From NCBI RefSeq assembly GCF_004005475.1, contig NZ_RZTZ01000013.1, positions 1-64,000 of the forward strand: a stretch of 64,000 nt of DNA. Reading direction: 5' to 3'. The position numbers were made by a program, and so were the translations under genes. Under the pieces are notes generated by a model. It saw only the letters and a list, made by a program, of their open reading frames with translations. It made no database searches and had not been told where the DNA came from. This stretch comes from Niallia taxi (GTDB lineage: Bacteria > Bacillota > Bacilli > Bacillales > Cytobacillaceae). Numbering within the stretch: position 1 is the first letter of the stretch; every line of letters starts with the position of its first letter. Shown here in pieces: positions 37,427 through 46,923 of the stretch.

Positions 37427-38527
37427 ATGACAAAAACAACAGCAGCTGATAAAAAACAGGTAATCGAGACAATTGAGCTGTTAATGACTAATTTAACGAA
37501 AATACAGGATGACACAGGAGAATACTTACTGAATTTTGATGGCTTAATTGTAGATGACAAAAGCTGGCATGTTTGGAATTGGCCGCAGGGAGTTGGTTTA
37601 TATGGAATCTATCAATACTGGAAGCTCACTCAGGACGAGAATGCTATCCAGATAATTCACGACTGGTTCACTGCAAGATTTGCAGAAGGCGTGCCACCTA
37701 AAAACGTCAATACAATGGCCCCGCTCTTAACACTGGCATTTCTTTATGAAAAAACTCAAGATCCTAACCTGTTGCCGTATTTGGAGGAGTGGGCAAACTG
37801 GGTGATGAAGGAAATGCCTAGAACGAAGGATGACGGCCTTCAGCATATGACATACGGTCCTGAAAACAAAAATCAGCTTTGGGATGATACGCTGATGATG
37901 ACCGTCCTGCCACTTGCAAAAATCGGGATGCTGACACATAGAAAAGAGTATGTAGAGGAAGCGAAAAAGCAATTTCTGATTCATATTAAATACTTGGCAG
38001 ATAGACGATCAGGGCTATGGTTCCACGGCTGGACATTTGAAGGAAATCATCATTATGCAGAGGCGCTGTGGGGAAGGGGGAATTGCTGGATAACAATTGC
38101 TATTCCTGAACTGATTGACATATTGGAATTACAAGAAGGGGATTTCTTTCGCAGCTTCCTCCTTGATACATTAAACAGACAAATAGAAGCACTTTACGAG
38201 CTGCAACATGACAGCGGGTTATGGCACACATTGCTTGATGACCGTTCCTCCTATTTAGAAGCATCTGCATCTGCTGGGTTTGCCTATGGAATCTTGAAGG
38301 CTGTGCATAAGGGCTATGTGGCAGAAAAGTATCGAGAGACCGCTTATAAGGCAATAGAGGCTATAAGAGCGGAGATAAACACAGACGGCGTGCTGCAGAA
38401 GGTCTCTGTCGGCACAGGGATGGGAGATTCACGGCAATTCTATAAAGATATCAGAATCACCGCCATGCCATATGGGCAATCCCTTGCTGTGCTCTGTCTG
38501 GCTGAGTTCCTGCAGGATTGTCAGTGA
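37427..38527 (+). CDS. yteR: Second unsaturated rhamnogalacturonyl hydrolase, YteR-like (GH105)
   Basis: 366 residues. Segments WNWPQGVGLYGIYQYW, NQLWDDTLMMTVLPLAKIG, WGRGNCWITIAI and SGLWHTLL match YteR (about 373 residues). Cytoplasmic. The ATG at 37427 has AAAGGAG; an earlier frame overlaps lplD. It shares the fold and motifs of the gene at 32283 but differs clearly in sequence, so the two may prefer different oligomer lengths, as YesR and YteR do. A hairpin and a cre-like site follow it. Confidence 0.92.
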   Translation: MTKTTAADKKQVIETIELLMTNLTKIQDDTGEYLLNFDGLIVDDKSWHVWNWPQGVGLYGIYQYWKLTQDENAIQIIHDWFTARFAEGVPPKNVNTMAPLLTLAFLYEKTQDPNLLPYLEEWANWVMKEMPRTKDDGLQHMTYGPENKNQLWDDTLMMTVLPLAKIGMLTHRKEYVEEAKKQFLIHIKYLADRRSGLWFHGWTFEGNHHYAEALWGRGNCWITIAIPELIDILELQEGDFFRSFLLDTLNRQIEALYELQHDSGLWHTLLDDRSSYLEASASAGFAYGILKAVHKGYVAEKYRETAYKAIEAIRAEINTDGVLQKVSVGTGMGDSRQFYKDIRITAMPYGQSLAVLCLAEFLQDCQ

Positions 38528-38542
38528 TAAAAGGTATGATGA

Positions 38543-38570
38543 GGAAGCCCTTGGATACACATGGGCTTCC
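38543..38570 (+). other. Intercistronic hairpin between yteR and the lyase gene
   Basis: GGAAGCCC / GGGCTTCC, 8 bp perfect, 12-base loop, without a T run. It could protect the upstream message or reduce read-through rather than terminate. Confidence 0.5.
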
Positions 38571-38583
38571 GAAAAACAACAAA

Positions 38584-38597
38584 ATGAAAACGTTTTA
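38584..38597 (+). promoter_or_regulatory. cre-like site before the lyase gene
   Basis: TGAAAACGTTTTAC, two mismatches at the 3' end of the cre consensus, 28 bases before the lyase start. It suggests separate catabolite control of the secreted enzyme. Confidence 0.45.
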
Positions 38598-38625
38598 CTA
38601 ATATTAGAAAATGAGGTGTCTGCAA

Positions 38626-41184
38626 ATGACTTGGAAAAAAGGTTCTTCTTATGTAAGAAAAGCACTTTGTGCTGCTGTAGCACTGCCGCTATTATTTGTG
38701 GATACAAGCGGAGTCTTTGCTGCTAGTTCAAAAGACAAGTATGCCACACAGAAGGTTCAGCTTGAGTATTTGGACAGAGGCTTGACTGCTGCACAAACGT
38801 CTGAAGGAATATTCCTTAGCTGGCGGCTTTTAGGAACAGAGGTGACAGGCTATACGAAAACGGGAATGAAGGGTGCCACGTTTCATGTTTATCGAGATAA
38901 CAAGAAAATCGCTGCTGTTACAGACAGCACCAATTTTCTTGATAAAAAAGGGACCGCCAAGTCTGCCTATGAGGTACGAGCGGTAGTGAACGGCAAAGAG
39001 GTCGATGAAAGTGACGAGGTTCGCCCATGGTCCAATCAGTATTATGATTTACCGCTCCAAAAGCCTGCTGATGGTGTCACACCTGCTGGGGAGGCTTACA
39101 CCTATTCTGCGAACGATATGAGTGTCGGTGATGTGGATGGCGATGGCAAATACGAGTATTTCGTAAAATGGGACCCATCTAACTCTAAGGATGTATCACA
39201 AAAGGGCTATACAGGCAATGTCTATATTGACTGTTATACGCTGGAAGGCATATTGCTTTATCGAATTGACCTTGGTGTGAATATTCGTGCAGGTGCTCAT
39301 TATACGCAAATGTCTGTATATGATTTTGATGGGGACGGTAAAGCAGAAATGATGTTTAAGACGGCTCCAGGTACAAAGGTCATTCACTATGACAAAAAAG
39401 GCAATATCACGTCTGAAAAGTACATTACAATGCCAAAAGAAGATATTAAAGCTGGTTACAGTAATAAAGACGACTATCGCATGAGTGCTGATGATTATTA
39501 TGATCATATGGTGGAAATGTTTATGAATTGGCATAAGCAAGAAGAGGTCGTGAACGGTAATTGGCCAAAAACGCTGGAAGAGGCATTTGGAACGGAGAAA
39601 AAATACAGCTACCCGTTAGCGAAACAGGATGCAGAAAGCCTTGTCGATTACTTCATGGATGTATATGCCCCAAGCAGAAGCACGCGTAATGATTTAAGGA
39701 CATTTGAAGGCTTTATCGTAGATGGTCCTGAGTATTTATCTGTGTTTGAAGGCTCGACAGGCAAGGAGCTAGAAACGATCCATTATGAAACAGACAGACA
39801 TGATGATGGGCTTATGTGGGGCGATTATGCGATGGCACGAATTGAACCTGGTAACCGTGTTGACCGCTTTTTAGGCACTGTGGCTTATCTTGATGGTAAG
39901 AAGCCGTATGCTGTGTTTGCCAGAGGCTATTATACAAGAACAACCCTTGTGTCTTACAGCTGGGACGGCAAGCATATACAGAAAAAATGGGATGTTGACA
40001 GCGGATGGACACCAATGTCCAATCCATTCAATGACAGTCCACACGGCAAGGATGGTACAAATAAAGAATTCGCCTCTTTAACAACACAAGGAGCGCATTC
40101 ATTAGAGGCTGCTGATGTAGATGGTGACGGTAAGCAGGAAATTGTGTATGGCGGTGCGACAATTGATGATGACGGCTCGCTTTTATACAGTTCTATGGGT
40201 GTTCTGCCTGAAGGAAGCTCTGCACCAGGAACAACTGCAAGAATTGGCCATGGGGATGCTCTCCATGTGACTGATATTGATCCAGACCGTCCGGGGTTGG
40301 AGATATACATGGTGCATGAAGGAGCAACAGGTGCCCCGTATGGCTATACTTTAAGGGATGCTAAGACCGGCAAAGTAATTTATGGCGGATATACAGGCAA
40401 GGATACAGGAAGAGGGATTATCGGTGATATTGACCCAGCAAAGCGCGGACTTGAAACATGGGCAAACACTGGTGTCGGTTTATATACAGCAAAAGGAACA
40501 AAGCTCGGTGACACAGCACCAGGGACAAATATGAATATTAAATGGGCAGCAGATATGACAACACAAATAGTTGATGGTGCACTTGATGTAACTCCGACAA
40601 TTGAAGATTGGCAGAAGGGAAGACTTTTAACCTTAGACGGCACAAGAACAAATAACGGCACAAAGGGAAATCCTTCACTTGTAGCTGATATTTTTGGCGA
40701 TTGGCGCGAGGAGCTGCTTGTCCGCACGACAGACAGCTCAGCAATCAGAGTATATCTCAGCACAGAAGTAACAAACAGAAAGCTCTACACACTTATGCAT
40801 GATGTTCAATACCGCACTGGTGTTGCAAGACAAAGCACTACCTATAATCAGCCTTCGTACACAAGCTTTTATTTCGCAAGTGATACAGATTGGTCGAAGG
40901 TGCCTGTTCCGACATTGAATACTCCTGGATTAGCTGTAATATTAGAGCAGCTGCTGACAGATTATAAGGCGAAGGGAGAGCTGTCAGGAAAAGCATATAC
41001 ACAATTAAACAGCAGCCTTCAACAGGCATTAAAACATCAGCATAAAGGCAATACAAAGCAAGCATTAAAGTCACTTGATAAACTAATTGATCAGATCAGT
41101 AAAGAAAAAAGTAAAAACATCTCACCTGAGGCAGCTAAAAACTTAACGAAGCACGCACTGCTGCTGAAGGATTCATGGACATAA
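38626..41184 (+). CDS. yesW: Secreted rhamnogalacturonan lyase (PL11), YesW-like, with C-terminal helical extension
   Basis: 852 residues. The ATG at 38626 has a GAGGTG site; an in-frame ATG 15 bases earlier contains it. A signal peptide ends near residue 33 (SGVFAAS). The PL11 beta-propeller shows calcium-binding repeats DVDGDGKYEYFVKWD, DFDGDGKAEMMFK and DVDGDGKQEIVYG. It cleaves the rhamnose-galacturonate backbone by beta-elimination outside the cell. B. subtilis YesW is about 620 residues; this protein is longer through insertions in the propeller and a final helical region of about 85 residues rich in Lys, Gln and Leu. No LPXTG anchor. Confidence 0.93.
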   Translation: MTWKKGSSYVRKALCAAVALPLLFVDTSGVFAASSKDKYATQKVQLEYLDRGLTAAQTSEGIFLSWRLLGTEVTGYTKTGMKGATFHVYRDNKKIAAVTDSTNFLDKKGTAKSAYEVRAVVNGKEVDESDEVRPWSNQYYDLPLQKPADGVTPAGEAYTYSANDMSVGDVDGDGKYEYFVKWDPSNSKDVSQKGYTGNVYIDCYTLEGILLYRIDLGVNIRAGAHYTQMSVYDFDGDGKAEMMFKTAPGTKVIHYDKKGNITSEKYITMPKEDIKAGYSNKDDYRMSADDYYDHMVEMFMNWHKQEEVVNGNWPKTLEEAFGTEKKYSYPLAKQDAESLVDYFMDVYAPSRSTRNDLRTFEGFIVDGPEYLSVFEGSTGKELETIHYETDRHDDGLMWGDYAMARIEPGNRVDRFLGTVAYLDGKKPYAVFARGYYTRTTLVSYSWDGKHIQKKWDVDSGWTPMSNPFNDSPHGKDGTNKEFASLTTQGAHSLEAADVDGDGKQEIVYGGATIDDDGSLLYSSMGVLPEGSSAPGTTARIGHGDALHVTDIDPDRPGLEIYMVHEGATGAPYGYTLRDAKTGKVIYGGYTGKDTGRGIIGDIDPAKRGLETWANTGVGLYTAKGTKLGDTAPGTNMNIKWAADMTTQIVDGALDVTPTIEDWQKGRLLTLDGTRTNNGTKGNPSLVADIFGDWREELLVRTTDSSAIRVYLSTEVTNRKLYTLMHDVQYRTGVARQSTTYNQPSYTSFYFASDTDWSKVPVPTLNTPGLAVILEQLLTDYKAKGELSGKAYTQLNSSLQQALKHQHKGNTKQALKSLDKLIDQISKEKSKNISPEAAKNLTKHALLLKDSWT

Positions 41185-41196
41185 TAAATAGTAACA

Positions 41197-41226
41197 AACA
41201 GCCTTCTGATTGCTTCAGGAGGCTGT
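41197..41226. terminator. Probable terminator after the lyase gene
   Basis: ACAGCCT(TCTG) / (CAG)AGGCTGT hairpin between convergent genes; the T tract is poor. Confidence 0.5.
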
Positions 41227-41233
41227 ATTATGC

Positions 41234-41962
41234 TTATGCTAAGTCGTTTTTCCATGCAGATACTTGCTTAATTAGTTGATTTTTTTCCTGTGCCAGCTGT
41301 TTTAGGCGATGGCCATTTGCTCCAGATGGGTGGGGAAAACCAGTAAGAAAGGGCTGACTAATTTTACCTGCTGAAGCTAGTTCCTTTAGCATCTCATCGA
41401 CAATTTTTCCTAGTGGAATGATTAAAGCATTGTTGTCGATTAGCTTTAGTTCCTCTGGAAACACCGAGAATACAAAGGAGGTAAGAAGATTACTGCTCTT
41501 CATAGGCGGATTATGACCTGTGTAGTTTTTTCCTTTATAAAAGACAGGATATTTAAGAAGGGAGGTAGTATGCAAAAACGAGCGTTTGTTTGCAAACAAT
41601 TCCGTACAGCTAGATAAACCAAAAGCTTTATGAAGTCCAATTTCATCTAGCATCGCAATTAAATTTGCCCGAATTGTACCAGCATAGCTTGCTGTTTCTT
41701 TTGTAAATTGCAGTTTATCTATTAAAGATTGCTGCTCGCACGATAAATAAGCCTCAAAAGCCGTTTTCATTTGCAGCCAGCCAGGAGTTATACCAACAAT
41801 GACAATTTTTGCATTCTTGTTAACATAATCATTATGTGGTGAATAATACATAACAAGATCATGTTCAGCATAAATTTGAAATTCTGTCGTAAACAATAAT
41901 TCTTTTGAAACGGATGTATGTAAAGGCAATGAATTTAATGCTGGAAGAAAATCAAAATACAT
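41234..41962 (-). CDS. Uracil-DNA-glycosylase-superfamily protein, function unproven
   Basis: 242 residues from the second ATG (41962), nine bases after AGGAG; an ATG at 41968 is too close. The early strand IVIVGITPGW and the late loop GFPHPSGANGHR resemble the active-site loops (GxxPG and HPSG) of the uracil-DNA-glycosylase fold. Catalytic residues of a defined UDG family are not certain. It may act on damaged or modified bases. It follows the pectin island but has no link with it. Confidence 0.65.
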   Translation of the reverse strand: MYFDFLPALNSLPLHTSVSKELLFTTEFQIYAEHDLVMYYSPHNDYVNKNAKIVIVGITPGWLQMKTAFEAYLSCEQQSLIDKLQFTKETASYAGTIRANLIAMLDEIGLHKAFGLSSCTELFANKRSFLHTTSLLKYPVFYKGKNYTGHNPPMKSSNLLTSFVFSVFPEELKLIDNNALIIPLGKIVDEMLKELASAGKISQPFLTGFPHPSGANGHRLKQLAQEKNQLIKQVSAWKNDLA

Positions 41963-42427
41963 GAACATAAGCTCCTAAAAACATATTTATTCCTTTTATT
42001 ATGGCAGAAGAAGAGAAAACTAACAGCAAGAATGATTATTAGGATTTTCATTTTTTCTAGTTTACATAATATATATTATCACAAGCAAAACTAAAATTGA
42101 AAAATCTTGTCTCAAATTTAAGTATACTTTAGATAGTGAGACAGAATAAAAAATTTAATGAAATCTGTTTATATTGTTTTTATTACTGTTTTTATGTGAT
42201 GTTTTGGTTCTAGATTCCTTTTTCTTGATCTGCTAGCAAATATTTTGTTCTTTAGATTAAATTTAGTTTGCTTAATTAATAATATACTTTATCATGTCTT
42301 TATTAATTGATTTCACGATAAATTAATTACTATTAGATTCATTTTCCTAGTTCACTTTTGATTATTATGTAAGCGCTTTTCATACAAAAAAACTAGACAT
42401 AATGTTTATATGTCTAGTTTCATAGGT
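41963..42427. other. AT-rich intergenic stretch
   Basis: About 460 bases, strongly AT-rich, between two leftward genes. It holds the terminator of the right-hand gene (42385-42420), a cre-like 15-mer TGTAAGCGCTTTTCA (42369-42383) with one extra base relative to the consensus, and presumably the promoter of the UDG-like gene. I see no coding frame with a ribosome site. Confidence 0.5.
42385..42420 (-). terminator. Leftward terminator of the AbrB-family gene
   Basis: AACTAGACAT / ATGTCTAGTT stem; on the minus strand a run of seven T residues follows. Confidence 0.85.
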
Positions 42428-43489
42428 TCATTTTAATATTGCTTTTATCTCTTTCCTTCGTTCCATATATAGGAATATTTTTTTCATGATAATTGGTACA
42501 ATAAATAGAATAAATAATAATCGGAACAGCTGGTATGTGGTAATGATCGTTAAATCGGCATGCACAGCTTGACCTAAAATGGCCATTTCAGCCATTCCCC
42601 CTGGTGCTAAGCCAATAAATGCAGTTAATAAGGAGATATTCTCTTCTATCCCCAACAATATGGCGGAAAGTAGAAATGTAAAGCTTACAAGCACAATTGA
42701 CGAAATAACGGAAACGACAAGAAAACGTGATTTATTTTCAATTTTTCCGAATTTCATCTGTAATCCTAAATCAATCCCAATCAACAGCTGTGCTGCAGCT
42801 ATTATTGGTGTTGGAATTGTTGGCACATTAACACCTGCAAGCAGCAAAATGGCAATAACAATGAGCGGTCCGAGCATAAATGGAGTTGGAAATTTGCATT
42901 TTTTTGCGATGATTCCAGCAATAAAGGCAATTGCCATAAACGGCAGAATCAGCCAGCTCACAGGTGCTCCTGCTGCAACAGATACTACTGTACTGCCAGC
43001 ATGCAGGATTGGACTGTATACAACAAAAGGCACTAGCATAATCACTGTTATTATCCTGCATACTTGTATAATCGTAACGACGGTAAGATCTATTCCCTTT
43101 ATTTCAGAGCTGATGGCTATCATTTGCGTCAGTCCACCGGGTATGCTCCCTGCTATCGTTGACTTTAAATTACTGTGTGTCAGTTTATTTGTCACAACTG
43201 CCAACAGCAGACTGAACAGGATTAAACCAACTGTCATAAGGAGCATCGACGGCAGATGTGTGACCATATCCAATAGAGTTTGTTTATTAAAATGTTCCCC
43301 AATTGTATAGCCGATTGGAATTAACCCGTATGTTCGAAAGGAAAAAGGTAGTTTTGGAGTCTGTTTGGAGAGCTTTACATAAGCTAATGTGCCAATCATG
43401 GCACCTAAGAGCCAGGCTAACGGCAAATGGCACAAATAAAAAACTGTACCACCAATAAGCGCTGATGCTAACATTTTATAAAATGACAT
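42428..43489 (-). CDS. AbrB-family (DUF/PF05145) membrane protein
   Basis: 353 residues, about ten membrane segments in two repeated halves: each repeat contains a glycine-proline turn, AGSIPGGLTQMIAISSEI and IGLAPGGMAEMAILGQAV, the hallmark of the AbrB membrane family (not the AbrB transcription factor). Members have been called ammonia monooxygenase-like or transporter proteins; the substrate is unknown. The ribosome site is AGGAAGGG. Monocistronic with its own terminator. Confidence 0.85.
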   Translation of the reverse strand: MSFYKMLASALIGGTVFYLCHLPLAWLLGAMIGTLAYVKLSKQTPKLPFSFRTYGLIPIGYTIGEHFNKQTLLDMVTHLPSMLLMTVGLILFSLLLAVVTNKLTHSNLKSTIAGSIPGGLTQMIAISSEIKGIDLTVVTIIQVCRIITVIMLVPFVVYSPILHAGSTVVSVAAGAPVSWLILPFMAIAFIAGIIAKKCKFPTPFMLGPLIVIAILLLAGVNVPTIPTPIIAAAQLLIGIDLGLQMKFGKIENKSRFLVVSVISSIVLVSFTFLLSAILLGIEENISLLTAFIGLAPGGMAEMAILGQAVHADLTIITTYQLFRLLFILFIVPIIMKKIFLYMERRKEIKAILK

Positions 43490-43574
43490 GCAATATCCCT
43501 TCCTGCTAATTTAATAGATGTATATACATATACTATCATAAAAATTAGTTGGAAATACGAAATATTTTATCAGG

Positions 43575-43621
43575 AAAAATTACTCAACCTGCTTTTAATT
43601 AACATGGCTGAGTAATTTTTT
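43575..43621 (-). terminator. Leftward terminator
   Basis: AAAAATTACTCA / TGAGTAATTTTT, 12-bp stem, 22-base loop, serving the secreted-protein gene to its right. Confidence 0.75.
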
Positions 43622-43624
43622 AGG

Positions 43625-44383
43625 TTATTTTGTTTTGCTGCTAATTTCTTTTACTTTAAATTTTTCTAGCTTCCATCCATCTTTTTTGCTTGTCCATACT
43701 GTTTCCAGATAGGCAATTTTATCAACTGCTGCTATTCCACTAATGATTTGCTTGCCTTCTAATGCGAATTTTTGCTTATACCTAGAAGGTTTTAAACTAG
43801 TGAAAGGATTGATGATAAGCTCTGTCGACTCATTTAAATGCCCGTTTTGGTACAAGCCTAATTGTTCATATGTATTTTTCCGTTCATATAAATCAAAATT
43901 ATACGTTTTTAGACCATCAATAACGAGCTCTGCTTTATAATCATCCTTAAAGCTGCTTGTCATTACAGGTAATTCAGGAATTGCTACTTCCTTTATTTCT
44001 GTCCCATTAAAATCAAATATTTGGTATCTTTTTCTGCTGTTTCGTTCGTTATCAGAAATCGTCAGAAACATTTCCTCCTGTTTATCACCATCAAGATCAT
44101 ACAGTTCTAAGTTTGGGTTATATCCACCGTCCATCGTTATATCTGCTTTCGTTTCTTTTTCGTTTGATACTTGAATTGTCAGCTTTTTATAGAAATTGTC
44201 TTCATCCTCAGAAGAAATGCCAGTTAACGTCATGTTTTCCATTTTTCCATCGCCGTTGAAGTCCTTTTGTTCTTTCAATAATATTTTTTCTTGCTCTTCA
44301 TTTTCTAATGCGTATGCGCCTGTTATCGCACTTAGTGACATGAAAAAAAATGCTGTGAATGCGAACAATAGTTCTTTTCTCAA
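43625..44383 (-). CDS. Secreted protein with FG-GAP/VCBS-like repeats, unknown function
   Basis: 252 residues. The TTG start (44383) follows AGGAGGG at eight bases. A signal peptide ends near residue 25 (GAYALEN). Two short Asp-rich stretches, KDFNGDGKMENMTLTG and YDLDGDKQEEMFLT, look like FG-GAP or EF-type calcium loops of a small beta-propeller. No enzyme motif is seen. It probably acts at the cell surface. Monocistronic between two terminators. Confidence 0.65.
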   Translation of the reverse strand: MRKELLFAFTAFFFMSLSAITGAYALENEEQEKILLKEQKDFNGDGKMENMTLTGISSEDEDNFYKKLTIQVSNEKETKADITMDGGYNPNLELYDLDGDKQEEMFLTISDNERNSRKRYQIFDFNGTEIKEVAIPELPVMTSSFKDDYKAELVIDGLKTYNFDLYERKNTYEQLGLYQNGHLNESTELIINPFTSLKPSRYKQKFALEGKQIISGIAAVDKIAYLETVWTSKKDGWKLEKFKVKEISSKTK

Positions 44384-44455
44384 TATTATCCCTCCTACAT
44401 AAATCCCATTATTAATATCATCTCCAATAATGGAAAAAACATGTAAGAAAGGAAA

Positions 44456-44492
44456 AGAAAAAATCCTCCACCATGTGGTGAAGGATTTTTTT
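44456..44492 (-). terminator. Terminator of parC
   Basis: AATCCT-CACC / GGTG-AGGATT hairpin with A/T tracts on both sides; it ends just before the parC stop. Confidence 0.75.
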
Positions 44493-44493
44493 C

Positions 44494-46923
44494 TTAAGCT
44501 TCAGCAAGCTTGGTAATCCATGCAGATACGGCTTTCCCAGCTTCTGATTCGTCGATTACAAACGAACCATTGGAATATCTGTCATTGAATCGAATGGATT
44601 CGACCAATACTTCTTCAAGCATTCCTTTTTCTGTATGAATATGAACAATATCTGCTTTTGCAGCAATAAACATATTAACAATACGATGTGGATTCGATTT
44701 AAGTTCTCTTAGCATAACAACGCCACGCTTCGCCCTGCCGCCGTTTTCGAATTCACTTAATTTCATTTTCTTAATGGATCCTCGTTGTGTGATAATAACG
44801 ACCGATTCACTTTTCTCATCCGTAATGATTTGACCTGAGACAACAAAGTCATCATCCTTCAAGGCTATACCCTTCACGCCGGAAGCTCTTGGTCCAACAA
44901 GATTCACTTCTTCCTCGTGGAAGCGTAATGCATAGCCATAGTGTGTTGCCATTAAGATTTCTTTCGTTCCATCTGTAACGACAACATCTACTACCTCGTC
45001 ATCGCCTTTCAAGTTTAAGGCAACAAGGGGCTTGCTATAGCGCTGTGCTTTATAGCTTGTCATTTCAGTCTTTTTCGCCATTCCATTTTTAGTGAAGAAT
45101 AGCAAGTATTTGCCTTCCTCAAAGCTTTTAACAGGAATAGCATGGATGATGCTTTCATCCCTGTCAATTGGAATGATATTGGAAATATGCTGACCAAGAT
45201 CCTTCCAGCGAATATCTGGGAGTTCATGAACAGGGCAATATAAATAATTCCCTTTATTCGTGAACAACAATACAACTTCTGTTGTATTAATATCCAGCTT
45301 GGCGAGAATTCGGTCTGTATCCTTCATACCGAAATCCTGTCCATTGCTTGCGGCAAAAGAACGCTGACTTGTACGCTTTATATAACCTTCCTTCGTTACA
45401 GTAACGATAACATCCTCACTGCCGACAAGCACTTCAAGATTGATTTTGATTTCCTCAATCTCCGCTTGAATAACAGTCCGACGCTCAGAAATAAAGCGTT
45501 TTTTGACATCCTTCAGCTCTTTTTTAATAACGGACACCAGCTTTTTCTCACTTGAAAGAATGGCAGACCATTCCTCGATTTTTTTTGCTAGCTCTTCAGC
45601 TTCTGCTGTCAATGCTGTTATATCCGTATTCGTCAATCTGTAAAGCTGCAAGGAAACAATCGCTTCTGCTTGCGCTTCAGAAAAATGGAAGGATGAAATC
45701 AAATTATCCTTAGCATCTCGTTTATCTTTAGAAGCACGGATTGTTGTGATAACTTCATCTAAGATCGATAGTGCTTTAATAAGTCCGTCAACAATATGCT
45801 GTCTTTCCTTTGCTTTTTCAAGATCAAAACGAGTCCTTCTTATGACAACATCCTTTTGATGCTCAATATAAGCATCAAGCATCTCAAGAATGCCCATTAG
45901 CTTTGGACGTTTATTGTGGATGGCTACCATATTGAAGCTATAAGTAATTTGTAAATCTGTATTTTTATATAAGTAATGAAGAATGCCAGATGCGTCTGCG
46001 TCTTTTTTCAGTTCAACGACAATTCTCAAACCAGTACGGTCGGTTTCGTCACGCACCTCTGAGATGCCCTCCACCTTGCGATCAAGTCTGATTTCATCCA
46101 TTTTTTTCACTAAATTACTTTTGTTTATTTCATAAGGTATTTCTGTAATAACTATTTGCTGTCTCCCGCCGCGAATGTCTTCAATGGCAGCTTTACCTCT
46201 AACGATGATTTTGCCTTTTCCTGTTTCATAGGCTTTTTTTATGCCTTCCACGCCTTGGATAATGCCGCCTGTCGGGAAATCAGGTCCTTTAATATGCTGC
46301 ATAATGTCATCTACTGTTGATGCAGGATTGTCCATTCTTTCAATGACACCATCGATGACTTCTCCAAGATGATGTGGTGGAATATCAGTAGCATACCCAG
46401 CAGATATTCCAGTTGAACCATTTACAAGCAAGTTTGGAAACTTGGCAGGTAAAACAGTCGGTTCATTGGATGTATCATCAAAGTTTGGAATGAAATCGAC
46501 TGTTCTTTTATCAATATCCTTAAGCAGTTCAGACGATATAGCAGAAAGTCTTGCTTCTGTATAACGCATGGCCGCTGGCGGATCACCGTCGATGCTTCCG
46601 TTATTTCCATGCATTTCTATCAGCAAATTTCTAACTTTCCATTCCTGGCTCATACGGACCATTGCTTCATACACAGAGCTGTCACCATGAGGATGGTAAT
46701 TACCGATAACATTTCCGACAGTTTTAGCTGACTTACGGAAGTTCTTGTCATGCACATTGCCGTCTACATGCATCGCATATAATATACGGCGTTGTACCGG
46801 TTTTAAACCATCACGGGCATCAGGTAATGCCCGTTCTTGAATGATGTATTTACTGTAACGTCCAAAGCGATCACCGAGAACGTCCTCTAAAGGTAAATCA
46901 CGAAATTGTTCTGTTGAACTCAT
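44494..46923 (-). CDS. parC: DNA topoisomerase IV subunit A
   Basis: 809 residues. The DNA-breaking Tyr121 is in [11 protein letters not shown]. The quinolone-determining region [11 protein letters not shown] keeps the susceptible residues Ser82 and Glu86. The C-terminal beta-pinwheel follows from about residue 500. With ParE it decatenates daughter chromosomes. The start overlaps the parE stop by four bases (ATGA). In B. subtilis parEC belongs to the LexA regulon, and a LexA box is present upstream of parE here. Confidence 0.97.
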   Translation of the reverse strand: MSSTEQFRDLPLEDVLGDRFGRYSKYIIQERALPDARDGLKPVQRRILYAMHVDGNVHDKNFRKSAKTVGNVIGNYHPHGDSSVYEAMVRMSQEWKVRNLLIEMHGNNGSIDGDPPAAMRYTEARLSAISSELLKDIDKRTVDFIPNFDDTSNEPTVLPAKFPNLLVNGSTGISAGYATDIPPHHLGEVIDGVIERMDNPASTVDDIMQHIKGPDFPTGGIIQGVEGIKKAYETGKGKIIVRGKAAIEDIRGGRQQIVITEIPYEINKSNLVKKMDEIRLDRKVEGISEVRDETDRTGLRIVVELKKDADASGILHYLYKNTDLQITYSFNMVAIHNKRPKLMGILEMLDAYIEHQKDVVIRRTRFDLEKAKERQHIVDGLIKALSILDEVITTIRASKDKRDAKDNLISSFHFSEAQAEAIVSLQLYRLTNTDITALTAEAEELAKKIEEWSAILSSEKKLVSVIKKELKDVKKRFISERRTVIQAEIEEIKINLEVLVGSEDVIVTVTKEGYIKRTSQRSFAASNGQDFGMKDTDRILAKLDINTTEVVLLFTNKGNYLYCPVHELPDIRWKDLGQHISNIIPIDRDESIIHAIPVKSFEEGKYLLFFTKNGMAKKTEMTSYKAQRYSKPLVALNLKGDDEVVDVVVTDGTKEILMATHYGYALRFHEEEVNLVGPRASGVKGIALKDDDFVVSGQIITDEKSESVVIITQRGSIKKMKLSEFENGGRAKRGVVMLRELKSNPHRIVNMFIAAKADIVHIHTEKGMLEEVLVESIRFNDRYSNGSFVIDESEAGKAVSAWITKLAEA

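Noticed and set aside
42369-42383. A cre site controlling the UDG-like gene
   Set aside because: The half-sites are one base too far apart for the cre consensus, and it lies more than 400 bases from the start codon.
42579-43310. A 243-codon plus-strand frame
   Set aside because: It mirrors the AbrB-family membrane gene on the other strand and lacks a ribosome site.
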